The position numbers and the translations under genes were made by a program. Positions 9,501 to 16,071 of a DNA stretch of 23,011 bases are shown here, in pieces (within the stretch, counting starts at the first letter, position 1; every line of letters starts with the position of its first letter). Source of the DNA: Brachionus koreanus (Eukaryota; Rotifera; Eurotatoria; Ploima; Brachionidae); assembly GCA_016987375.1 (NCBI GenBank), contig PJRA01000005.1, forward strand, positions 8,405-31,415, read 5' to 3'. The notes under the pieces were generated by a model. It saw nothing but the letters and a program-made list of their open reading frames with translations. It was not told where the DNA came from and ran no database searches.

Positions 9501-11702
9501 TTTTAAACTTTCACACAAATTTAGATGTTTTGTGCATTATTTCAAAATAAATAAAAACTCTCTCAAATTATTTGATAAACGAAATGAAATTAAAAAATTT
9601 TCTTAAATTTTGCACAAGAAATCTAGATTTGTATGAAAGTGTAAAAATACCTAATAATTTTCTTTTTGCCTTGATTATCTTTAATGGGTAAAAATATTTT
9701 TAAGCTCATTTAAAAAAACAATTCTGTATTTCAAAGAAATATAAAAATTCAAAATGCCTATCATTATTAAAAAAACATTAGATTAAATTTTCAATAAATT
9801 GAACAGTTTTTGCAGAGCTTAGATTTCATTTGTACAATAATGAAGTGTTGTCAGATTATTAGTATCAATGCTTGTCAAAACTAGGCATATTCTTATTAAA
9901 TGAGGAATAAGTACTAAACTAATATAGGACAAGAAGACAAATTTCGGTAGTTAATCTAAGAACAAAATAATCAAAAAGTACGTATATAGGCTTGGGACTA
10001 TTAAAAGTATTAGTTTAATCGTCAAAGCTCTTTAATTTAGCTATATCAGAGGAATTTATTAAAAATTTATATCTAAATGTTTAGTTAACACTCAAAAACT
10101 GGATGACTTTTTTGACCCTTTTATTTAATTCTTTTTTAATACTTTTTTTCAATTAAAATAAAATTATTTTATAGAAAAAATTAAATAATTTCATAAAATT
10201 TTCTATTTAAGATATGATTGAAAAAAAATTATACAAAAATGCTTAAATTTATTGAATAAAAAACAAATAAATGAAGTTACAAAAGGGGTTCAAAAGACCC
10301 CTCCGATTTTTGAGTGTTAAGAATTTTTATACTTTCTCTTTTTAAGCTTTAAAGCAAAAAAGGCAAATAGTAGATATTAGTTTTATTAGAGAAAATTTAA
10401 AATTTGATAAAATCGAGGAAAAATAAATCACTGTTTTTTTTTTGATAATTTTAATTTTTGTAGTCGGCAAAAATTTTATCCCTAAATAAATTAGACAAAC
10501 CATTTAAAAATTAATTCACTATTCCTTTTTATTTGCTTTTTGATTTTACTTCGCCCTTATCTGTTTACTGCTTTGATTTGTTGACCATTGTTTTTCAATT
10601 CTAAAAAAAAGCTTGTGTATATTTCTCTATTTTTTATAGGAAACCTTGAGCATTAATTAATATCTTAGTTGTAGTTTAATAATCAAATGATCTATTTAAT
10701 TTAAATAGTTTTAAAATCGAAATAATTAAAGGCCAAACAATGCTACAGATTAAAAAAAGGTTTATAAATTTTTTCTTCTCTTCATAGTTGAAGTTAAAAT
10801 AAAATTTTTGGTGATTTTTGAAATTTATACAATAAATAATCTTTTTAAATTATTATTTTAAATAACAAAAATAATTAATGCTCAACCAAATATCTCTGTA
10901 ATACCAAAATGCATGTTTAATTTTTTACGATTTGAGCTAAAGAGGATTTTGTTTTGTCAGCATGAACGTTGTATCCCCACTTATTAGGAAAACTATTTAA
11001 TGTTTGTAATTTACAATAGTAACATATCGTAAACTGGTTCGACTGCAGCCATCAAATGAACTAGCGAACAATTAAGCACATCATAGTCTAGTTGTCATGT
11101 TTCTAGATGGAAAATGCGCACAAATTTGTCTTTAAATCTTTCCTGGTGTAATTTTGTGAAAATTTTAAAATAAATAAAAAGTGTTTATAACTAAGAATTT
11201 TTTTTATCTAAACAATTTTTTTTTATAATTTAATCAAAAACTCAAGCGAGAATAAAGCTTTGATTAAGTAAAAAATTTAATTTATCATCCAAGGTCAAAA
11301 AAGTGTAGTAACTGTTATTAAAACCCCAAAAAGAAGCCGAGCCAAACAACCAGAACTTGAAATGGTCGTAAGTATTTTGAATACATATTGATTAAAAATT
11401 GTCTTTAACAAAAACAAAATGTTTTTTTTATCCAGACTTCGGACACGAGTATTTATTCTATGACTATACCTAGAAAAAATAATCACCAAAGGCCTAAAAT
11501 TGTCTTAAACGACTCGAATAGAGTCGACTTGAAAGACTTGGATAAGTATATTGAACCGATGAGTTTGTACTCGTCGGTCCGCTGTCAGACTATTGAACAC
11601 CAATCCATCACTACTAGTCATTTGCCTTCAAACTACTTCAATACAGTCGCTTCGTTTACCATCGATAGAGAGCAAATGAAGCAAAATTTTACTTACCTTT
11701 AA
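3394..11702 (+). CDS. PIP5K1: Type I phosphatidylinositol-4-phosphate 5-kinase, 5'-partial, nine exons
   Basis: This kinase phosphorylates PI4P to PI(4,5)P2 on the cytosolic face of membranes. Exons are 3394-3511, 3563-3715, 3772-3843, 3983-4443, 4519-4645, 6655-6736, 6952-7368, 11294-11367 and 11436-11702. All junctions are GT/AG and keep one frame, giving 589 residues and a stop. Visible hallmarks, numbered from the first complete codon, are the Gly-rich loop GASGS (54-58), Lys71 in YILKTV, DLKGS (140-144), MDYSLL (202-207), GIID with Asp288, and an activation-loop-like stretch at 311-337 ending VFKKA. The spacing, the KGDRLLLY segment and the basic tail after VFKK match type I enzymes rather than PIP4K. 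The first visible exon begins in phase 2 at the segment before PAHSYSDF, so at least one upstream exon is missing. I did not find it in 1-3393. The symbol is a family name, not a paralogue assignment. Confidence 0.93.
3563..3715 (+). CDS. PIP5K1: PIP5K exon: glycine-rich loop and catalytic lysine
   Basis: Fifty-one codons, phase 0 at both ends. They carry [10 protein letters not shown], the nucleotide-binding Gly-rich loop, then KYILKTV with the ATP-contacting lysine, and [13 protein letters not shown], which matches the family stretch around EAEFLQKLLPGYY. The acceptor is TTTTTTTAG and the donor GTTAGT. Confidence 0.93.
3772..3843 (+). CDS. PIP5K1: PIP5K exon: [12 protein letters not shown] segment
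   Basis: Twenty-four codons, phase 0 at both ends, containing [12 protein letters not shown], which corresponds to LLPKFYGLYCVQ of animal type I kinases. The acceptor is TTGTAG and the donor GTAAAT. Joined straight to the exon at 3983, the spacing to NIRIVIMNN equals that of the human protein, so no residues are needed from the intron between them. Confidence 0.9.
3983..4443 (+). CDS. PIP5K1: PIP5K exon: catalytic core
   Basis: The longest kinase exon, 153 codons plus two bases. It contains [49 protein letters not shown] and GIHNLEKER, then a Ser/Asn/Thr-rich loop (residues about 235-267) that corresponds to the variable insert of type I kinases. An apparent stop directly after the exon is intronic. 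The donor is AT|GTAAATTG, and the split codon ATT is completed at 4519. The first ATG inside this exon is not the protein start, because the conserved sequence continues upstream through the splice site. Confidence 0.95.
4519..4645 (+). CDS. PIP5K1: PIP5K exon: GIIDILQSY motif
   Basis: This exon gives [20 protein letters not shown] and then [18 protein letters not shown], matching the type I stretch IPARNSKGERLLLYIGIIDI; Asp288 is the metal-binding aspartate of the IID motif. The acceptor AAAGAAG has a weak pyrimidine tract, but only this choice keeps the frame (phase 2 in, phase 0 out). The donor is GTAAGT. A 2009-bp intron follows. Confidence 0.9.
5187..5420. repeat. Foldback element in the PIP5K 2-kb intron
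   Basis: The left arm starting ATTGTGAAATTTATAAACAA (5187 to ~5268) matches the reverse complement of the right arm (~5311-5420, ending ATTTCACAAT) with several gaps. Shared blocks include ACAAACAAAAAAAA, TTTGATAAA, ATAAAATACTTTTA and GCATAAAAA. The centre holds a perfect small palindrome, CAACAAACTTTGTTG. There is no coding sign. The structure fits a decayed MITE-like insertion. Parts of it and of its left flank recur near 9219 and 9852. Confidence 0.55.
5731..5820. repeat. Palindrome followed by a nested hairpin
   Basis: A perfect 16-bp palindrome AAACTAAGCTTAGTTT (5731-5746) is followed at once by an outer stem, ATGTAAATGGCA (5752-5763) with TGCCTTTTACAT (5809-5820), one mismatch. Inside lies a perfect hairpin TTCACAG (5786-5792) with CTGTGAA (5801-5807). 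It sits in the kinase intron, function unknown. It does not fit a tRNA fold. Confidence 0.45.
6262..6530 (-). mobile_element. Relic LINE (non-LTR retrotransposon) ORF2 C-terminus
   Basis: On the minus strand, in several frames, it reads TLMYRSKG (like the TLLYGSE motif), then [25 protein letters not shown], then [19 protein letters not shown], and finally TLFSTRSE at the 3' end, followed by an A-rich run. This order (YGSE, RRxxWxGHVLR, GRRxxGRPxxTW, LCSTRS) is the well-known C-terminal part of many invertebrate LINE reverse-transcriptase proteins. Frameshifts and stops are present, and segments are missing after YRSKG and before LFSTRSE, so it is dead. It lies antisense in the 2-kb PIP5K intron. 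A fragment of the same family begins near 22885. Confidence 0.8.
6655..6736 (+). CDS. PIP5K1: PIP5K exon: activation-loop region
   Basis: Twenty-seven codons reading [15 protein letters not shown] and [12 protein letters not shown]. This aligns with the DTVSVHRPGFYAERF...VFKKI part of type I kinases, the loop that governs substrate choice and membrane binding. It lies far from its upstream exon but fits in phase (0 in, 1 out). The acceptor is TTTTTAAG and the donor GTAAGT. The small open stretch on the opposite strand here is a shadow. Confidence 0.93.
6952..7368 (+). CDS. PIP5K1: PIP5K exon: basic and Ser/Pro-rich C-terminal extension
   Basis: This begins with [19 protein letters not shown], comparable to PLKPSPSKKFRS after the kinase core of vertebrate type I enzymes. 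About 125 residues follow that are rich in Ser, Pro, Asn and acidic residues, with several SP sites (SSPSR, SSPNQ, PHSPIR, SSPKSPK, HSPQN). It is probably disordered and open to phosphorylation; that is inference. The exon ends in phase 1 at AACG|GTATTT and can join three downstream acceptors (7505, 7704, 11294) in frame. Confidence 0.88.
7505..7593 (+). CDS. PIP5K1: Candidate alternative last exon of PIP5K (short C-terminus)
   Basis: After a T-rich tract and acceptor AATAATCAG, the split codon G|AA continues as [17 protein letters not shown] then [12 protein letters not shown] and a TAA stop at 7591-7593. Only this phase is open throughout; the other two stop within a few codons. The patch is visibly richer in G and C than the flanks. 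A GTACGT donor follows the stop immediately, so it could be a terminal coding exon, a stop-bearing cassette or, less likely, a chance open stretch. I know of no family similarity for these 29 residues. Confidence 0.5.
7704..7730 (+). CDS. PIP5K1: Candidate 27-nt micro-exon of PIP5K
   Basis: A 27-base island lies between TTTTGTTTTTAG and GTAATA. Phase 1 in and phase 1 out, it would insert nine residues (GPSNSKDSS) between KFNG and QKSVV without disturbing the frame. Its base composition contrasts with the T-rich intron around it. It could be a constitutive or optional cassette; RNA is needed to decide. Confidence 0.5.
7731..11293 (+). other. Long PIP5K intron, mostly non-coding
   Basis: AT-rich sequence between the micro-exon and the penultimate exon. 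It contains the TTAA-flanked MITE at 10089-10316 and pieces related to the 5187 foldback (9219-9236, 9852-9903). A less AT-rich patch near 8860-8950 has a weak open frame on the minus strand that I cannot assign. I see no exon with convincing family similarity. Confidence 0.6.
10089..10316. mobile_element. 228-bp piggyBac-type MITE with TTAA duplications
   Basis: The ends are CACTCAAAAACTGGATGACT (10089 onward) and the inverted CCCTCCGATTTTTGAGTG (to 10316). The first ten bases pair perfectly and the similarity continues for about 36-40 bp to the GACCCTTTT block. Both ends abut TTAA (10085-10088 and 10317-10320), the target duplicated by piggyBac transposases. The interior is AT-rich with no open frame, as expected of a non-autonomous element. 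Terminal match and duplication agree, so a transposition unit is well supported; the superfamily is inferred from TTAA alone. Confidence 0.75.
11294..11367 (+). CDS. PIP5K1: PIP5K penultimate exon (long form)
   Basis: Acceptor CCAAG, phase 1 in and phase 0 out, donor GTAAGT. It encodes [20 protein letters not shown] and ends LEMV, a basic stretch. It joins in frame to 7368 directly or through the 27-nt micro-exon, and to the last exon at 11436. The last exon is clearly coding and this exon is needed to reach it in frame, which supports it. The antisense open stretch at the same place is a shadow. Confidence 0.75.
11436..11702 (+). CDS. PIP5K1: PIP5K last exon (long form C-terminus)
   Basis: After TTTTTTTATCCAG, 88 codons read from [15 protein letters not shown] to [15 protein letters not shown] and a TAA stop at 11700-11702. 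Base composition and codon use look coding. I see no named domain; the tail carries many Ser/Thr/Tyr residues and ends in an aromatic-rich NFTYL. Internal ATGs are not starts, because the open frame continues to the acceptor. This tail is specific to the long isoform. Confidence 0.8.
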   Translation, partial: TSDTSIYSMTIPRKNNHQRPKIVLNDSNRVDLKDLDKYIEPMSLYSSVRCQTIEHQSITTSHLPSNYFNTVASFTIDREQMKQNFTYL

Positions 11703-12555
11703 GGTTATCTATTTAATAGCTCTAGATAAATATTTAATCCTAGCTGAATACTAACAAATTAAAATTAAAATAAATTTTTGAATTTAATTTTTTTACTCAT
11801 TTAGACCCGGCTATAGCGTGAAAAAAATGTGTGTACGTGAATCAAAAAAGAAGGATCGAGTCCTTTTTTGTTTTTATATCAATTACAGACATAAGAAAGT
11901 TTGGATTCTTTTAAATTTGACTGATTTTATTTTAAAATAATTCAAAGCCTTATTTTTTTAAATATCGAATTTTGTTAGAATCAAAAAAGACGCAAATTAT
12001 GTATATTTTTCGTAATTAGATTTTTTTTCTAATAATTATGTTAACTAGCACATTTTGGCCATTTGATTTTTCTATTAAAACAAAAATCTAACTAATTCTT
12101 TTTCTCACAATAGGCCTTTAACATTAGAATAAATTGTCAATTATTTTTCAACTCAATATATTTTTATAATCAACATAAAATAATAAAAGTTTTAAAACAT
12201 CATTTTAATATTATTTAAATTTATTTTTTAATTAGTTGGTTTGTTTTTCTTCATTTGAATTTTGAAAAATTTGAAAAATAAAAAAAAATTTACATATTTA
12301 AAATTAAATATTTTTGAAATTTAAGGAAAATCCTGAGCAGTATTTAAACTAGTTAAATATGAGCCATAATATTTTTCCACCTAAATTTTTCAAAATTTTT
12401 TACTAAAATTTAACCACACCTTGACAATCCTTGGACATTTTTATGGTCACATAATGTTTGAAATGTCCTTTTTTATTGTTTACATGCACTTTTTACGACT
12501 CATTAATTATTTTTGTCCTTAAAATCGGTACCATTTCGTTAATTTTTCCATAAAA
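11703..12555. other. Non-coding stretch between gene end and Tc1 relic
   Basis: 3' flank of the kinase gene: the possible poly(A) site at 11769 and then AT-rich sequence. Around 12415-12550 the base composition is more mixed, which may include the left non-coding end of the Tc1-like element, but I could not pair a terminal repeat with the right side. No gene seen. Confidence 0.5.
11769..11774 (+). terminator. Possible poly(A) signal of the PIP5K long form
   Basis: AATAAA lies 67 bases after the stop codon and is followed by T-rich sequence, a suitable place for 3'-end formation. In DNA this AT-rich the hexamer occurs often by chance, so position is the only support. Confidence 0.4.
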
Positions 12556-13222
12556 ATGCGTAAAAAAAAAAGTAACTGAGGTTCAAAGGTGGCAAATAAT
12601 TGGACTGTTGAAAGATAAGACAAAAGTCTCAACAAGAAATAGCTGATGCTGAGTTTCAAGAAAATACGTGTTTACAATAAAGTGTAATTATGAGAAGACT
12701 TTGGTTGGCAAAGGATTATCAAGGCCTGGTAGACCTCGAAAGCTTACCAGTCGAGATAAATTGTATATTTTTAGAAAGGTTAGAATTAATCCTACAATAA
12801 GCTAAAATGAAAATATACAGTCAAATACTGTTGTAAAAAAGCCTCTTTGACTGTATTGGACCGGTCGAAAAGGCTCAAATGGTGCAAACAACAAAAAAGA
12901 TGAACTGTAAAAGACTGGTCAAAAGTTATTTTCAGCGATGAATCTAATTTTGGAGTATTAAACAGAAAATAAAGGGTGTTCGTAAAACGTCTCGCAGACG
13001 AAAGTATCACCCTAAGTTTTGTTTACCAAATGGATTTGGATTTTTCAAAAAGATGGGGCAAGTTCACATACTGCTCATTCTGTTCGAGATTGGCTTCAAG
13101 AAAAACAATTATCTGTACTCCCTTAGTGCCCAAGATCAGCTGATCTTAATCCAATAGAGAATTTATGGTCATATATAAACCATAAAATGGCCAATACAAA
13201 GATAGCAGAAATTAATAATTAA
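12556..13222 (+). pseudogene. Decayed Tc1-like (DD34E) transposase
   Basis: Reading through frameshifts from an ATG at 12556, pieces appear in the normal order. TEVQRWQIIGLLKDKTKVS then QQEIADA is the first DNA-binding helix region. RPGRPRKLTSRDKLYIFRK is the GRPR hook and second domain start. DWSKVIFSDESNF holds the first catalytic Asp, KYHPKFCLP follows, QKDGASSHTAHSVRDWLQEK holds the second Asp, and SADLNPIENLWSYINHKMA holds the catalytic Glu. Exactly 34 residues separate the second Asp from the Glu, so it is DD34E. A TAG replaces the usual Trp before CPRSADLNPIE, other stops and frameshifts occur, and the segment between KFCLP and the second Asp is deleted. It cannot make an active enzyme. 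It lies between the two convergent genes. Confidence 0.88.
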
Positions 13223-13646
13223 TCTTAAATATGTTTGAGAATAAGTGGGGAATATTTCCGTTTATTATCTGTTTTAAAGCGAGCAAAATAAATTTGTTTC
13301 CATTTGTTCAATCGAATATATTTAAACGATCTCTTTATTTATTCAAATGATCTCCAAAAATTTTTGATCACTTAATTTAATTATTTTTTAAACCTTAAAT
13401 TAATTAAATGATCTCTAAAAAATAATTTCAATTATTTCCTAATTTAATAAAAACGATAGCAGAAATTAATGATTTGATCTCCAATTTTTTTTTTAATTTT
13501 ATTATATTAAGATAAAAAATTAAAAAAATTCAAAAAAAAAATAAAACCGACCCTTGTTGACTTTTTTTTGCAATTGAGAATCAACTATTTCAATTTCATT
13601 TAAGCCGATTTCTTATTCATCTGTTGTTTCATTTAATATTAGTTGA

Positions 13647-13703
13647 TATTGCAGCGATCGATTTTGTTCTTTGGAACCAGAGCAGTATTAAATCGCTGCA
13701 ATA
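13647..13703. repeat. Hairpin with 12-bp perfect arms
   Basis: TATTGCAGCGAT (13647-13658) and ATCGCTGCAATA (13692-13703) are perfect reverse complements around a 33-base loop. The arms contain GCAGCG/CGCTGC, unusually GC-rich for this window, which makes chance less likely. It overlaps a decayed minus-strand reading frame. Confidence 0.6.
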
Positions 13704-14171
13704 ATGACCTTATATTTTGATTTTTAAGTCATTCATAAGCAGATCCTACGTCATCAAAAACCTTATTGCAAGTCCAATTTTTCTTTTTTCATAAATCTGG
13801 AGTTTCATCAATATCATTTTCTGATAAGGAAGTTAATTGAAATTCATATTGTTGAATCTCAATAAACTGTAATTCATCACTTAAGGAATTCATATTTTAC
13901 TTATTAAATTTTATTCAGGGATTTTCAAGAAAATTTAATGTTCATATATACGTTGAAGATCAAATAATCAAAAATAAGATATCGTTCAATTAATTAATGG
14001 GTAAAAAACATAGAAAATAACTCTACAACATAGTAACATGCTTTGTTGTTCCTTTAACTCAAAAAAATAATTCTCATTTAAAAAAAGACAAAAATTAAAA
14101 CATCAAAAATAGTTGATTTACAAAATTAAAGATTTTTGGCTTAGAAGCTGCAAATTTTAATTTTAATTACT

Positions 14172-14177
14172 TTTATT
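14172..14177 (-). terminator. Possible poly(A) signal of the mannosidase gene
   Basis: On the minus strand AATAAA occurs about 120 bases after the stop codon. The sequence is so AT-rich that the hexamer alone is weak evidence. Confidence 0.3.
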
Positions 14178-14297
14178 TTAAATTAACAAAAAAAAAAGGA
14201 TTTTGTTACAAAAATTTTTTAAACAATATTTTGTATATTTAAATTAAAATTTATGTCTCTATTTTGAATAAATAATATAAAGAATTTTTTTTCAGAT

Positions 14298-16071
14298 TTA
14301 AAGATAAAACATAAATGCTTCAATTTGCATTGGCTCAATAAAGTTAAAGATAACATCATCCATTGAAACAAATTCATCTTGATTATTATTTTTATTCAAA
14401 GACAAATAGGTTGGTAAAATCCTAGATTGGGTTGTCTTAATTTCGCTAAATAAATCACCAAATTTAGCTCTACTCAAGCCTTTGCATGAATCATAATAAA
14501 ATTTGCTCAATTCTATTGAACTTCCAGCAAAACAATCTTCGAAGGCAACTCGATGCAAAATTAGTCCAGCTTGATTTTTTTTCACCTCTTGTTCATCATC
14601 AACCATTGTTCTCAAATTAACTAACCTTAAATCACATGGCAAATTTCTATCAACAAAATTTCTCTTTTCTCTAACTGAATCAACAGAGCTAATCAGTTTA
14701 ACTAGTGGGTTTAACAAATCATTAGACATTAAACTAAAAACAATTGATGGAAACTCAATCGATGGACTTGAGAAATTTTTAACTTTTTCAAAAAATACTA
14801 CAAATCTATTTGTAACAACTACATTGTCATTCATGGCTTGTTCTAGCCCTCGACCATCATCTTGATCCAACCTACGGTCTAGAAATACTTGAATTGATCC
14901 AGTACTATGTGTTCCTACTCCTTGAGGCTGAGCTGACATTAAATTCAATCTTAAACTTGAATCCTGAATAAAAGCTCCACTAGGCATTGGAAAAACATTT
15001 CCCTGAATTGAAAGCTTGTCATATCTTTTTCTTTTGGTGAACTGAAATCCATTTAAATCTGTATAAATTTCCTCTTTGTTTTGAATATCAGTTTGAATTT
15101 CCATGACTAGCTCTAAATTATAAGTCTGTCTTAAATCGACAACATTCCAAATATTAAATAGAGGAATTTTCAATTTTTTAAAATCACTCAACTGAGGATA
15201 AAGTTCAACACAGTGCAAAACAATTGTCATATTTACACAAACTCTATTGCGCAATGGACCATCATGTTCCACTCTAATCCATTGAATACTGTTTGGATGT
15301 AGATCAACTGCGGGTTGATTTGGAGAAAACAAATATGCTCCGCCATAAAATGTATTGTATTTTTTAAGTTTAATTTTAGAATTAATATTCAACTGAGAGG
15401 TTACTATGCTTTGTAATAGGCCTGTTTTAGCTGAAAATACAGCCTCACTATTTAGACCAGAGGGTAAAATAATTTTATCACTTTTAAAATTAATTTCTTC
15501 GAAATAAATTTTTAAATTCAAATTTTTGATTAAATTTTTTTCGTTTTGAAAATATTTGCCATTTTTTGAATAAAATGTTACTTTTGGAAAATGATCAATT
15601 TTAGGTTGAGAATGCGCTTGTTTTTGAACAGTAAATGTGGTCATTGATAATGGTTCAATATCGACCATGAATAACAATTCATAAACTGAACGATCAAAGT
15701 CTAAACTAAACGATGAATTGTTAAAAGTTGGCAATTTTTTTCCATCATTTGTATCCGGCCATATTAGATTTATTTGAATATTTTTAACTTTTGATCCATC
15801 ATTTGTCAGCATTTCGACATTTGGCTCATTTATTCTTATGCTAACAATCTCAATTCTCCTATTCAAGTTTGAATTGAATAAAACTATTTTTTTAGATGGA
15901 TTTTCTTTTGAAAGTTTGATTGAAACATCGGAATTAATAAGTGAATCATTTGGATTTGACAATCGTATATCATCAATATTGAATGTAACAGCATTTGTTG
16001 AAGATTTGCTCATCAATTTACTTGCAGAATATTCAATTACTTCTTTGCTATTTTTTAGAGCCAAATAAAGC
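14298..16071 (-). CDS. MAN2A: Mannosidase II exon: C-terminal domains
   Basis: The acceptor TTTTCAAG is followed by G, which completes the Lys codon of the upstream exon, then LYLALKNSKEVIEYSASKLM, matching LFHSIMVLEKIIG in human. It covers the middle helical part and the C-terminal beta-rich domains: FNSNLNRR, GGAYLFSPNQ, WIRVEHDGPLRNRV, YTDLNGFQF, NVFPMPSGAFIQDSS, RRLDQDDGRGLEQ and ILHRVAFEDCF. It ends naturally at TAA (14298-14300). The frame is intact for all 590 codons. Confidence 0.93.

Larger units (their letters stand above)
13223..14297. other. AT-rich intergenic stretch with repeats
   Basis: It holds several GATCTC-containing short repeats (near 13326, 13347, 13407 and 13474), a second copy of the 16-mer GATAGCAGAAATTAAT (13455-13470; first copy 13201-13216), a hairpin at 13647-13703 and a faint decayed reading frame on the minus strand around 13560-13895. 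The 3' flank of the mannosidase gene occupies its right part. Confidence 0.5.

Noticed and set aside
12792..13010. Minus-strand open frame within the Tc1 relic
   Set aside because: The plus strand carries the transposase motifs, so the antisense frame is incidental.
10970..13260. AATAAGTGGGGA shared (inverted) between ~10975-10990 and ~13240-13251 as a transposon boundary
   Set aside because: Only about 12 bases match and the flanks do not align; chance cannot be excluded.
15838..16068. Plus-strand open frame opposite the mannosidase C-terminal exon
   Set aside because: Shadow of a well-conserved minus-strand coding exon.
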